A DNA stretch of 64,000 nucleotides from the NCBI RefSeq assembly GCF_014219065.1, contig NZ_JACLGO010000006.1:109851-173850 (forward strand). Reading direction: 5' to 3'. The notes beneath the pieces are model-generated. The model saw only the letters and a program-made list of their open reading frames with translations. It was not told the origin of the DNA and did no database searches. The stretch is from Halopseudomonas xiamenensis (GTDB lineage Bacteria > Pseudomonadota > Gammaproteobacteria > Pseudomonadales > Pseudomonadaceae). This document shows positions 47,688-56,737 of this stretch, in pieces (the stretch's first letter is position 1; every line of letters starts with the position of its first letter). The position numbers and the translations under genes were made by a program.

Positions 47688-47760
47688 CGCTATCGCGGCG
47701 GGGCGCCGCTCCTACCACAAACACACAGCCCACCTGTAGGAGCCCCGCCTCGGGGCGATG
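47688..47760. repeat. Inverted pair of REP-like elements
   Basis: Two GTAGGAGC-type elements face each other: one on the minus strand (47688-47715), one on the plus strand (47736-47760, GTAGGAGCCCCGCCTCGGGG then CGATG), 20 bp apart. Each has a GC palindrome followed by GCGAT, the build of Pseudomonas REP sequences. They sit between convergent genes, a usual place for such BIME-like pairs. Confidence 0.8.
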
Positions 47761-47793
47761 GCGGCGGTGCGGATAACCTGGCGATAATACTGC

Positions 47794-48627
47794 TCAGCGC
47801 TTTTCCAGCCGCACACCCGTCTCCGGCAGCGGCTCACCGATCTCCAGGCGCTGCTGGGCGATACCGCGCTCCTGCAGTTGCTGCACGAAGGCCGGCGCCT
47901 GGGCGCCATCGACCTGGATGCGCAGGCGGTTGTCCGAGCGTAGCATACGCGCGGTCAGGTCGATCCAGGCGTTGCTGGTAGCGTCCTCGCTATCCTCCGG
48001 TACCACCGCCGGTAGCAACAGCTCGCCTTCGGCATGCAGGATCTTGCCCAGCGTCGCCGGTGTCGGATACAGCACCTCAGTCACCGGTTGCGCCGGGGTC
48101 AGTTGATCCAGATGCAGGTAGACCCGCTGATTGCCACGGGTGATCGCGTACAGGCTGATGAAGCGTTGCGGCTGGTCATCCAGCCGCAGGGCCAGGTACA
48201 GCTGGTTCTCTTCCGGGCCGTAGAGCCGTGAATAGCCCAACACCTGGTTGGCCCACAGGCTGCTGCTGCCACATTCGCGGCCTTCACAGAAGAACAGCGT
48301 GGTGTGCGGATGCTGCTGCAACTGATTCACCGCATGCGCCATCGCCTCCCTGGCACCATGCCCCTCGGGAATACGCCAGGAGATGCGCACCAGCTCCCCC
48401 ACCGCCTGCACTTCACGCTCGGCGCGCACCTGGTTGTTGATGCGCCGGATATTGCCGATCACCACGCTGTGTTCCGCATCCTGCTGTACCTGCTCTCGGG
48501 CCACCTCGGCCCGTGGGAATGGCTCTATGGCCAGGTTGGCCGCGGCACTGGCCAGCGGGGCGGCAAGCAACCCCAGCGCCAGCAGGGCGGGACGCAGCAG
48601 GTTCAGGCGGTTCTTGTGCAAATCCAT
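47794..48627 (-). CDS. DUF4892-family periplasmic protein
   Basis: A 277-residue exported protein. It has a signal peptide (about 1-28, LLALGLLAAPLASA) and a DUF4892 domain (residues about 30-190, with HTTLFFCEGRECGSSSLWANQV). The C-terminal segment (LRIQVDGAQAPAFVQQLQERGIAQQRLEIG) resembles the OmpA-like peptidoglycan-binding half-fold. The two Cys in CEGREC may form a disulfide. The family is seen in pseudomonads; its function is unknown. Confidence 0.87.
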   Translation of the reverse strand: MDLHKNRLNLLRPALLALGLLAAPLASAAANLAIEPFPRAEVAREQVQQDAEHSVVIGNIRRINNQVRAEREVQAVGELVRISWRIPEGHGAREAMAHAVNQLQQHPHTTLFFCEGRECGSSSLWANQVLGYSRLYGPEENQLYLALRLDDQPQRFISLYAITRGNQRVYLHLDQLTPAQPVTEVLYPTPATLGKILHAEGELLLPAVVPEDSEDATSNAWIDLTARMLRSDNRLRIQVDGAQAPAFVQQLQERGIAQQRLEIGEPLPETGVRLEKR

Positions 48628-48738
48628 CGATACTCCTTAACGACAGCCCGCCGGCGCTGGTTCGGCAGGACCTCTGACTGTAGGCAGACTCCGGCTCATC
48701 CGGATATAGCCCCAGCCTTGCCCAGCCGCCGCGCTGGG

Positions 48739-49599
48739 TCAAGCAAGGGTTTGGAAAAAGCTGTCGATAATTGTTGCAACGATTGGCGCCGGCTCCTCCA
48801 GATGCAGGTGATGGCCCCCTTCCACCCGGTGGGTCTGGATGTGCCCGAAGCGGTCGATCCGCTCCAGCAGCTGCGGATGCCTGGCCATCACACCCTGGCT
48901 GGCCAGCACCAGGCAGGTCGGCGTACTGATCGCCTCGGCGAAGGCGATGGCGTGTTCGAAGGTCAGGCGCACCGGCGAGGGCAGCATCAGTTGCGGGTCG
49001 GTACGCCAGGTCCAGCCACCCTGCTCCGGCATCAACCCGCGCTCGACCAGCATGGCCGCCGCATCGCGTGAGATGCTCGAGGTACCGCCCAGCACCCTGG
49101 CGCTGACCGCCTTGGCCGCACTGTCATAGACCGGCTTGCGCTTGCCGGCCAGCGCCTGGCTGGCTTCGAAGAAACGCGCCATCTGCCGTGGCGCGTCCTG
49201 CGCTTCGCCGGTGACCGGCAGCAGGCCATCGATCATTGCCGCACCGATCAGCCGCTGCGGCAATGTGCCGGAAAGGATGCAACTGATGATTCCACCCATC
49301 GAATGACCGAGCAGGGCGAAACGCTTCCAGCCCAGGTCGTTGGCCACCTGCAGCACGGTCGCCGCCTGCTGCCAGAGGCTGTAGCCACCGGCCGGCAGGT
49401 GATCGGACAGGCCATGACCGGGCAGGTCCAGCGCCACCAGATGAACATTGCTCAGCTGCGGTCCGATCAGATCGAAGGTCGCCGCGTTATCCAGCCAGCC
49501 ATGCAGGCCGATGACCGGCAAGCCGCCAGGCTCTCCCCAGACCTTGCCGGCGATCTCGATCGACGGCAGGGTGAAACGTATTTCATGACTGTTGCGCAT
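48739..49599 (-). CDS. Alpha/beta hydrolase
   Basis: A 286-residue alpha/beta hydrolase with oxyanion motif HGWLDN and nucleophile S100 in GHSMGG, and catalytic His probably in VEGGHHLHLEEP. The sequence places it with small-molecule esterases (cytosolic). No strong ribosome site precedes either ATG 49599 or ATG 49617; I use 49599. It is 100 bp downstream of the ligase gene on the same strand. Substrate not predictable. Confidence 0.88.
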   Translation of the reverse strand: MRNSHEIRFTLPSIEIAGKVWGEPGGLPVIGLHGWLDNAATFDLIGPQLSNVHLVALDLPGHGLSDHLPAGGYSLWQQAATVLQVANDLGWKRFALLGHSMGGIISCILSGTLPQRLIGAAMIDGLLPVTGEAQDAPRQMARFFEASQALAGKRKPVYDSAAKAVSARVLGGTSSISRDAAAMLVERGLMPEQGGWTWRTDPQLMLPSPVRLTFEHAIAFAEAISTPTCLVLASQGVMARHPQLLERIDRFGHIQTHRVEGGHHLHLEEPAPIVATIIDSFFQTLA

Positions 49600-49699
49600 G
49601 CTGTTTCGCTGTTGCATATGGATGAGGCGTTGACTGTAAGGAAGGCCACGGACCGGCGACAAGCTGCTGGCGCGCCATGAATGGACGGATATAACAATC

Positions 49700-51367
49700 T
49701 CAGTCCTGCCAGACGATGCTGGTGCCCCTTACCGACCAGTCGCCGAGACGGTCCTGGTAGCGCGCCCGGATTACACCTCGGCGCAGCTGCATGGTGGCTG
49801 TGAGGCTGCCATCGTCCAGGGTCCAGGCATCGCTGCTCGCTACCAGGCAGCCCAGCTGCTCCCAGCGCTGCAGCTGACTGTTGACCTGCTGCAGCAGCAC
49901 CTCCAGCTCCTTCTCCAGCTCATGCCGGGGCAGCACGCGGGCCTCCTCGGTCAACGCCAGCAATGCCAGCGGCTGGGCCAACCCTTCACCCAGCACACAG
50001 GCATGCTCGACCAGGGCATGCGCCAGCAACCGGTGTTCGATCGGCTGCGGCACGATCAGTCGCCCGTCGGCGTTATGGAACAGATCGCTGATCCGGCCAC
50101 TGAGCCGGAGCAGGCCTTCCTGATCGATCTCGCCACGATCACCGGTATGCAGAAAGCCCTGCTCGTCGAGCTTGCGCGCGGTCTTCTGCGGATCCCGGAA
50201 ATAGCCGAGCATGGTCGCCTGGCTGCGCACCAGCAGTTGCTGGTCCGGGTCCAGCCGGCACTCGACCCCAGGGTTGGGCAGGCCGCACCAGCCCGGGCGC
50301 AGGCGACCCGGACGGCCGACATGCGAATAGCCGCAATTCTCGGTCAGGCCGTAGATCTCGAACAGCCGCACACCGATGCGGTGATACCAGTCCATCAGCT
50401 CGCCCGGCATCACATCGCAGCTGGCCACGGCAAAACGCACCTGGTCCAGCCCCAGTTGCTCGAGCATGCCGCTCGCCAGGCGCTTGCCCAGCAGGGGGAT
50501 CTTCAGCGCGGTGTCCAGCACCCGCTGCTGGGTACGACGCATCACTCCCTTGCGGATCTGCTGCCAGGTCGAGGGCGTACCGAGGAACAGCGTCGGCCGG
50601 GCACGGCGCAGATCGTCGATGAAGGTGGCGCGGCTGTGGACGAAATACAGGGTCATGCCCGACAGCAGCGACTGCATCTCGATGAACTGGCGCTCGGCCA
50701 CATGGGACAGCGGCAGCCATGACAGAACCCGGTCCTGGTCGGTGGTCAGGAACAGCCGCAGGAAGCTGTTCGCCGCGAAATACATGCTGGCGAAGCTCAG
50801 CATGCAGCCCTTGGGCAGGCCAGTGGCACCGGCACTGTACATGATGGTGGCCATCTGCGCCGGGTCGCAGGCCCGCGCCTGCTGCAACGGGGCGCTGCCC
50901 TGCACCGATTGCCAGTCGAGCAGTTGCTCGTCGGTCTCGGCCAGCGGCAAACCGACCCAGGGCACCCCCGGTGGCAGCCCCGGACGCAGCTGCTGCCAGT
51001 CGTCCAGCTTGCCGACCACCACTACCCGCGATTCGGAGTGTTCGAGCATCTGCCGCAGGGCGTCGGCCGGCAGGGTTGGCGGCAGCGGCACCGATACGTG
51101 CCCGGCCATCCAGATCGCCAGGTCGGCGATGATCCAGTGGGCGCAGTTCTTCGAGATGATCGCTACCTGGCTGCGCTCAGGCAGGTTCTGCTGCACCAGC
51201 CACCCGGCAAAACGCCGGGCCTGGTCCGCCGCCTGCCGCCAGCTGAGTTCCAGCGTGCTGCCGTCGGCCAGCGGCTGGATCAACCAGATCCTGTCCGGAT
51301 GCTGCCGTTCATGCCGGAAGAACGCCTCCAGCACCGGCACGACCGCCGCCCCTGTCGGATTGTCCAT
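49700..51367 (-). CDS. AMP-forming acyl-CoA synthetase-like protein with variant P-loop
   Basis: A 555-residue ANL-superfamily protein. The adenylate motif near 177-187 reads YSAGATGLPKG, instead of the usual YTSGTTGxPKG. The motifs YGLTENCG and HTGDRGEIDQEGLL are normal. The C-terminal region lacks a clear catalytic Lys in the usual PRxxxGK form (it ends SVRGTSIVWQD). It resembles long-chain acyl-CoA synthetases, and reduced or altered activity is possible. It is preceded by sixA on the same strand. Confidence 0.86.
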   Translation of the reverse strand: MDNPTGAAVVPVLEAFFRHERQHPDRIWLIQPLADGSTLELSWRQAADQARRFAGWLVQQNLPERSQVAIISKNCAHWIIADLAIWMAGHVSVPLPPTLPADALRQMLEHSESRVVVVGKLDDWQQLRPGLPPGVPWVGLPLAETDEQLLDWQSVQGSAPLQQARACDPAQMATIMYSAGATGLPKGCMLSFASMYFAANSFLRLFLTTDQDRVLSWLPLSHVAERQFIEMQSLLSGMTLYFVHSRATFIDDLRRARPTLFLGTPSTWQQIRKGVMRRTQQRVLDTALKIPLLGKRLASGMLEQLGLDQVRFAVASCDVMPGELMDWYHRIGVRLFEIYGLTENCGYSHVGRPGRLRPGWCGLPNPGVECRLDPDQQLLVRSQATMLGYFRDPQKTARKLDEQGFLHTGDRGEIDQEGLLRLSGRISDLFHNADGRLIVPQPIEHRLLAHALVEHACVLGEGLAQPLALLALTEEARVLPRHELEKELEVLLQQVNSQLQRWEQLGCLVASSDAWTLDDGSLTATMQLRRGVIRARYQDRLGDWSVRGTSIVWQD

Positions 51368-51392
51368 GCCTCACTCCGCGTGATCGTTATTA

Positions 51393-51866
51393 TTATGTGC
51401 CCGACGCGCTGGCCGGATTGCTCAGGCTGAGCAACTGCGCCACCCCGGCGGCCGGCATGGACATTTCCAGGCAGGCCAGTCCGGCGGTGGGCATGGGGTA
51501 GTGCTGCTGGCGGTGACCATCCACCGCCAGGCTGATCAGCTGGCCGACCAGCGGCTGGTGGCTGACCAGCAGGATATTGCCCTCGGAGCGCTCGGCCAGA
51601 CGATCCAGCGCCTCCAGCGGATCATCGTCGGGGGTCAGCCAGTCCACCGTGGTAATACTGCGGCGCATGCCCAGCTGCTGGCGCACCAGCTCCGCGGTCT
51701 GCTGGGCTCGCACGTAGGGGCTGGCCAGGATGATATCCAGCGGCTGGCCGGCGAGCCGCCGGGCCATCTGCAGCGCCTCCTGCCTGCCGGTCTCGGTCAG
51801 GCGCCGCTGCGGGTCGCTGGCGGCGCTGGGTTCGGCCTGGCCATGGCGCAGAACCCAGACTTTCAT
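51393..51866 (-). CDS. sixA: Phosphohistidine phosphatase SixA
   Basis: A 157-residue histidine phosphatase with the RHG motif at residues 7-9 (LRHGQAEPSA). A second catalytic His is in VSHQPLVGQL. SixA removes phosphate from phosphohistidine in phosphorelay or PTS proteins. It follows DUF4389, with a four-base overlap, in the gpsA operon, an order known from other pseudomonads. Confidence 0.93.
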   Translation of the reverse strand: MKVWVLRHGQAEPSAASDPQRRLTETGRQEALQMARRLAGQPLDIILASPYVRAQQTAELVRQQLGMRRSITTVDWLTPDDDPLEALDRLAERSEGNILLVSHQPLVGQLISLAVDGHRQQHYPMPTAGLACLEMSMPAAGVAQLLSLSNPASASGT

Positions 51867-52420
51867 GGCTTCAACCTGCTGCCATCGCCAGCCGTGGCAT
51901 CCGGATCATCGGTCTCCGCCGGCAACACTATCGGCGGTTCGGGTTGCGGCTCGTCTGCCGGCTGTGGCGCAACCGGTGGTTCAGGCTCAACCGCCGGGGC
52001 CGGCGCATCAGCCACCAGCGGTGCGGCGGCCGGATCGACCACCGGCGCCGAGGTCGCCGGCGCTACCGGTGTGACCGGCGGCACTGGCGCGGCCGTGTGC
52101 GGCTCGACGGTAACCGGGCCTTCAGCCGGCTTCGGTTGCCATTCGGCATCCTCGGCGGGCCATTCGATGAACGGCCAGGGCTTCACTTCGCTGGCGCCAC
52201 TGACATAGCGTCCCATCTGCCAGGCGTACTGCGACAGGCTGTTGCCCAACCCGGCCAGCCGCGCATGCGGCTCGCCGGTGAACAGGCGAAAACCGATCTG
52301 CAGCACCAGGATCACCGCCAGCAGGAACTCGACCACCTGCCAGGCCAGGGCGAACAGCAGGGTGTAGAGCAGCCGCAGCCAGAAGTCGGCGCTGGTGATG
52401 TTGTCTTTGAATGTGTTCAT
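51863..52420 (-). CDS. DUF4389-family membrane protein
   Basis: A 185-residue protein. It has two hydrophobic segments at about 14-32 and 33-48 ([28 protein letters not shown]), then the conserved region [16 protein letters not shown]. The last ~85 residues are a Pro/Ala/Val-rich, low-complexity tail ([16 protein letters not shown]). The start overlaps gpsA by four bases and the stop overlaps sixA. Function unknown. Confidence 0.9.
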   Translation of the reverse strand: MNTFKDNITSADFWLRLLYTLLFALAWQVVEFLLAVILVLQIGFRLFTGEPHARLAGLGNSLSQYAWQMGRYVSGASEVKPWPFIEWPAEDAEWQPKPAEGPVTVEPHTAAPVPPVTPVAPATSAPVVDPAAAPLVADAPAPAVEPEPPVAPQPADEPQPEPPIVLPAETDDPDATAGDGSRLKP

Positions 52421-53475
52421 TGCTGCTCCCCATTTTCCTTGTTCAAAGCGGTACAGGACATGAAGGCGGAAAACTCCACATCATGCTTCTGTTCGGCACT
52501 CATCAGTTTGCCGATGACCTCGGTCAAGGGCTGCTGCTCGAAGATGATCGCATGCAACCCGGCCACCAGCGGCATGTACACGCCCTCCTCCAGGGACTTC
52601 TGGCGCAGGACCTTGAGTGTGTTCACCCCCTCGGCCACCTGCCCCAGCCGGGCCACGCTCTGCTCCAGCGTCATGCCCTTGCCCAGCGCGTGGCCGACCT
52701 GGAAGTTGCGTGACATCGGCGAGGTACAGGTGACGATCAGATCACCCACCCCGGCCAGGCCGAGGAAGGTCAGCGGATTGGCCCCCATGTGCACGGCGAA
52801 CCGGGTCATTTCCGCCAGCGCGCGGGTGATCAGCATGCTCTTGGTGTTCTCGCCCACGCCCATGGCGGCGGCCATGCCGGAGATGATGGCATAGACATTC
52901 TTCAGCGCACCGCCCAGCTCGACGCCGTAGCGGTCCTTGCTGGCATACACGCGCAGGCTCTGGCAACCGAGCACTGCCTGCACCTGGGCGCTGAGGGTCT
53001 CGTCGTCGCTGGCGACCACGGTGGCGGTGAGCGCGCCGGCGGCCATCTCGCGGGCCAGGTTGGGGCCGGACAATACCGCCACCCGCGCTTCGGGGACTTC
53101 CTGCTCGACGATCTGGCTCATCATCAGGAAGCCCGGCTGCTCGATGCCCTTGGTGGTGCTGATCACGCCCTTGCCGGCCAGGCCCGGACCGATCTGCTGC
53201 AGCACGCTGCGAAAGGCGCCACTGGGAATGGCCAGAAATACCAGTTCCGCCTGCTGCAGCGCAGCGGCCAGATCGCTGGTGATGGTCAGTCGCGGGTCAA
53301 GCCGGATGCCCGGCAGATAGCGGGTATTCTCTCCCTGGCGGCGCATGTCGGCGGCCTGCTGCTCATTGCGCAGCCACAGCGTGGCGGGCACACCATTGGC
53401 CGCCAGCAGGTTGGCCAGGGTGGTGCCAAAACTGCCGCCACCGAGGACGGTAACGGGGACCTTGAGGTCGGTCAT
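52417..53475 (-). CDS. gpsA: Glycerol-3-phosphate dehydrogenase [NAD(P)+]
   Basis: A 352-residue enzyme that reduces dihydroxyacetone phosphate to sn-glycerol 3-phosphate for phospholipid synthesis. The cofactor loop [10 protein letters not shown] begins at residue 12, and catalytic Lys is K192 in [12 protein letters not shown] 53475 gives the family start ([14 protein letters not shown]); the frame continuing to 54387 is a shadow of the receptor gene. It leads a gpsA-DUF4389-sixA operon. Confidence 0.97.
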   Translation of the reverse strand: MTDLKVPVTVLGGGSFGTTLANLLAANGVPATLWLRNEQQAADMRRQGENTRYLPGIRLDPRLTITSDLAAALQQAELVFLAIPSGAFRSVLQQIGPGLAGKGVISTTKGIEQPGFLMMSQIVEQEVPEARVAVLSGPNLAREMAAGALTATVVASDDETLSAQVQAVLGCQSLRVYASKDRYGVELGGALKNVYAIISGMAAAMGVGENTKSMLITRALAEMTRFAVHMGANPLTFLGLAGVGDLIVTCTSPMSRNFQVGHALGKGMTLEQSVARLGQVAEGVNTLKVLRQKSLEEGVYMPLVAGLHAIIFEQQPLTEVIGKLMSAEQKHDVEFSAFMSCTALNKENGEQQ

Positions 53476-53601
53476 GCAGATTCCTTGAAACAAATGAACA
53501 GCCGTCAGTATATGTCCGCGAACAATAACAGCGAAGCGGTGATGAAAAAACCGGGTATCACCGTTACCATGCGCACAACCCAAAATGGATTTTGACCGCA
53601 C

Positions 53602-55788
53602 ATGCCGATGCTCCCGCCGCGCTCCGCTGCCGTACTGGCAGCGCTCTGCCTGTACCCTGCCAGCGTCCTCGCCGCCAGCCTCGACCCGCTCGAACTGCCG
53701 GTGGTGCTGACCGCTACGCGGCTGAAACAGCCGCCCGCCGAGGTACCCGGCAGCATGACCGTACTGGATCGGCAACTGATCCGTGCCAGCGGTGCGCGCA
53801 GCATTCCCGAGCTGCTGCGCCTGGTGCCCGGCATGCATATAGGCTACCGGCGCGGCAACCAGATCAACGTCAACTACCACGGCACCAACGTCACCGAGGC
53901 CCGGCGCCTGCAGGTGCTGGTCGATGGCCGCTCGGTCTACCGGCCCGGCCTGGCTACGGTGGACTGGGCCGAATTGGCACTGGCGATCGAGGATATCGAC
54001 CACATAGTAGTGTTCCGCGGCCCGAATACCGCCGCCTACGGCGCCAATGCGCTGATGGGCGTGGTCAATATCGTCACTCGGCTGCCGCTGGCAGAGCACG
54101 GCACCACGCTGAAATACACCGGGGGCGATCGCGGGGTGCGTGACTGGTACGCCAGCCATAGCGGCGGCTCCTTGCTGCACGGCTGGCGCCTGAGCCTGTC
54201 CGGCCAGCAGGACGACGGCTTCGATCACGACGACAGCGGCAGCGACTACCGTGACAGCCTGCGGGCCAGCCGTTTCAATCTGCGCCACGCCTGGCAACTG
54301 TCTCCCCGGCAGAGCCTGGACTGGCAACTGGCCGCCAGCGAAGCCAGCCGCCAGAGCTATTATGAATTCGGCACCTACTTCAACCACCGCAAGGGCAATT
54401 CACCGCTGGACCAGGCGATCACCGCCCATGCCCCCGATGCGGATATCCGCGGGCGGGACTTCTCCACCCTGGGGCTGTGGAAGCTGGATCTCGACGCCGA
54501 ACACCAGGTTCAGGTGCAGGCCTATGCCCAGCACACCGAACGCCTGCGCGACTGGCGCATCTGCGATTCGCCGGTGGCCTTCACCCCCGCCCTGCGCCAG
54601 CTCAATGCGCTGAGCCAGCTGGCCGCACGCCGGGTCAGGAGCTATCTGGAGCTACCGGCACCGGCGCTGGGCATGGATGACTACATCCATACCTACATGG
54701 GCCTGGAAGGCCAGACCTACACCCCACGCATGCAGGAACTGGCGCACCAGGTACGCGACCTGGTAGCCCAGCACCGGGACTCCCAACCGGTATGCGGGGA
54801 CATCAACGAGAATATCCGGGAAAACCGCTATCACATCGAGATCCAGGACGCGCTGCGCCTGACACCGCAACTGCGCCTGCTCAGCGGCGCCAGCTACCGC
54901 TATGATCGGGTCAGCTCCGACAGCTACTTCTCCGGCACCCTCGACAACCACGTCAGCCAGCTGTTCGGCAATCTGGAATACCGCCCCCATGAACGCTGGC
55001 TGTTCCAGGCCGGTGGCATGTACGAGCATGAAAAGCTGGTCGGCGACTCCTTCTCGCCGCGCCTGGCCGGCCACCTGTTCCTGGCCCCACAGCACAGCCT
55101 GCGCCTGGTGTATGCCGAGGCAGTACGTTCGCCTGACATGTACGAGAACCATGCCAACTGGCGCTACCGGCTGCGCAACGTCAGCGGGCCACTGACCGGC
55201 CCGCTGACCCACTACGCCTGGGCACAGGGCCCCGGCGACCTGCAGCAGGAGCGCATGCGTTCCCGGGAAATCGGCTATAACGGCCACTTCCATCAACTCG
55301 GCATACGCCTGGATGTCCGCGCCTTCCATGAGCGCATCACCGGCATGAACAGCCAGCCGCTGAAGGTCGACAACTTCCAGCCGAACAACGCCTCGCAGAT
55401 TCGCTTCAAGGGCGTGGAAACCGAGCTGGACTGGCAACTGAGCGCCACCGACCGCCTGCGCCTGACCCATGCGCGCATCGATTTCGACGCCACCAGCAAG
55501 TACGACCAGCGCCTCACCGCCCGCCACTCGGGTAGCGCCGCCTGGCTCCGCCTGTGGCCGGGCGAGATCAGTACCAGCCTGATGTACTACGGCGCCGACC
55601 AGTTGAACGAGCATCGCTTCGAGCGCCTGGATACCCGTATCGAAAAGCGCCTGCGGCTGGGCCCGGACAACAGCCTGGCCCTGGCCCTGACCTGGCAGTA
55701 CCGACTGGACGACGAGCCCCTGACCTGGCCGGAAAATTTACATGACAGCCGTAGTCACCTTTACCTCAGCGCTGAGTTAAACTTCTGA
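53602..55788 (+). CDS. TonB-dependent outer-membrane receptor
   Basis: A 728-residue receptor with a signal peptide ([24 protein letters not shown]) and a TonB-box-like stretch just after it ([12 protein letters not shown]). A plug domain follows (about 45-165, [32 protein letters not shown]), then a beta-barrel ending in the aromatic C-terminus (LYLSAELNF). The mature protein has only two Cys, about residues 320 and 398, in one extracellular insertion, so a disulfide-pinned loop is likely. The ligand (siderophore, cobalamin or other) is not determined. The ribosome site is weak. It heads a cassette with a periplasmic binding protein and a hybrid kinase. Confidence 0.93.
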   Translation: MPMLPPRSAAVLAALCLYPASVLAASLDPLELPVVLTATRLKQPPAEVPGSMTVLDRQLIRASGARSIPELLRLVPGMHIGYRRGNQINVNYHGTNVTEARRLQVLVDGRSVYRPGLATVDWAELALAIEDIDHIVVFRGPNTAAYGANALMGVVNIVTRLPLAEHGTTLKYTGGDRGVRDWYASHSGGSLLHGWRLSLSGQQDDGFDHDDSGSDYRDSLRASRFNLRHAWQLSPRQSLDWQLAASEASRQSYYEFGTYFNHRKGNSPLDQAITAHAPDADIRGRDFSTLGLWKLDLDAEHQVQVQAYAQHTERLRDWRICDSPVAFTPALRQLNALSQLAARRVRSYLELPAPALGMDDYIHTYMGLEGQTYTPRMQELAHQVRDLVAQHRDSQPVCGDINENIRENRYHIEIQDALRLTPQLRLLSGASYRYDRVSSDSYFSGTLDNHVSQLFGNLEYRPHERWLFQAGGMYEHEKLVGDSFSPRLAGHLFLAPQHSLRLVYAEAVRSPDMYENHANWRYRLRNVSGPLTGPLTHYAWAQGPGDLQQERMRSREIGYNGHFHQLGIRLDVRAFHERITGMNSQPLKVDNFQPNNASQIRFKGVETELDWQLSATDRLRLTHARIDFDATSKYDQRLTARHSGSAAWLRLWPGEISTSLMYYGADQLNEHRFERLDTRIEKRLRLGPDNSLALALTWQYRLDDEPLTWPENLHDSRSHLYLSAELNF

Positions 55789-55817
55789 AGCCAATCGAGC
55801 TGACAAGGAATGTCACC

Positions 55818-55868
55818 ATGCTGCCACCCTTCATGAACCGGGCCAGGCCATGCAACCGCTGCGCCTGA
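55818..55868 (+). CDS. Possible 16-codon coupling ORF
   Basis: ATG 55818, with AAGGA nine bases before it, opens a 16-codon frame ([16 protein letters not shown]) ending at TGA 55866-55868. This is 18 bases inside the binding-protein gene, which starts at 55850 in another frame with no clear ribosome site of its own. It could deliver ribosomes to the next gene. It may also be coincidental. Confidence 0.3.
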   Translation: MLPPFMNRARPCNRCA

Positions 55869-56737
55869 GCGCCATCGCCCTGCTGTGGCTGCTGAGCAGC
55901 TGCGCCTGGGCGGATATCGTGCTGGTGATCAAGCCGCGCGAAACCCAGCTGACCCTGGCCTTCGTCGACGCCCTGCAGCAGCGCCGGCCAGCGGATACCC
56001 TGCTGGTCCGGCTGCTCGGCGAACAGCCCGAGCCCGGCGCCGCGACCCTGGTCATCACCATGGGGCTGGAGGCGCTGGAGTGGCGCCTGCAGCAGGCGAG
56101 CACGGTGCCGACCATCGCCACCTTCATCACCCTCGACCAGTTGACGCCGCAATACCATGCCGGACACCCGCCCTTCGTGCAGGTCCTGCTGGCCAGTGCC
56201 AAGCCCGAGCGCCAGCTGATACTGGCGCAGCTGCTGATCCCCCGCCTGCACAGCGTCGGGCTGCTGCACAGCGATCAACAGCAGTGGCAACGATCCCTGT
56301 GGCAGACCGCGGCTCAGCGCCGGAAGCTGAAGCTGCAGGCGCGCTCGGTCGCCGACCAGCAGGATCTGCTGCGGCACCTGACCAGCCTGCTGGATGACAG
56401 CGAGGTGCTGATCGGGCTGGACGATCCACAGGTCTACAACGCCGCCAACCTCAAGCCGCTGCTGCTCAGTGCCTATAACCGCAACCGCGTACTGATCGGC
56501 CCCTCGGCACCCTTCATCGCTGCTGGCAGCCTGAGCACCACCTACAGTTCGGCGCAGGACATGGCTGACAGCCTCGAGGAAATCCTGCAGGATGACTGGC
56601 GCCCCGGCGCGGTGCGCTATCCCACGCATTTCTCGGTATTGAGCAACCCGCAGGTGGCACGCTCGCTCGGCCTGCCACCACCACGGGATGCCGAACTGCG
56701 ACAGCGGATCCATGCAGAGGAACAAGCATCACCATGA
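55850..56737 (+). CDS. ABC-type periplasmic substrate-binding protein (orphan)
   Basis: A 295-residue secreted protein. The N-terminal signal ([21 protein letters not shown]) contains LSSC (15-18), a possible lipobox, but also a normal AWA cleavage site, so the anchor is uncertain. The rest fits the two-lobed ABC_sub_bind fold (residues about 70-280; [45 protein letters not shown]). No permease or ATPase is adjacent. Instead the stop overlaps the histidine kinase by four bases, so it likely passes ligand occupancy to the kinase. Confidence 0.85.
   Translation: MQPLRLSAIALLWLLSSCAWADIVLVIKPRETQLTLAFVDALQQRRPADTLLVRLLGEQPEPGAATLVITMGLEALEWRLQQASTVPTIATFITLDQLTPQYHAGHPPFVQVLLASAKPERQLILAQLLIPRLHSVGLLHSDQQQWQRSLWQTAAQRRKLKLQARSVADQQDLLRHLTSLLDDSEVLIGLDDPQVYNAANLKPLLLSAYNRNRVLIGPSAPFIAAGSLSTTYSSAQDMADSLEEILQDDWRPGAVRYPTHFSVLSNPQVARSLGLPPPRDAELRQRIHAEEQASP

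Noticed and set aside
53476..54387. N-terminal extension of gpsA
   Set aside because: The in-frame extension is antisense to the receptor gene; GpsA begins at 53475 in keeping with the family.
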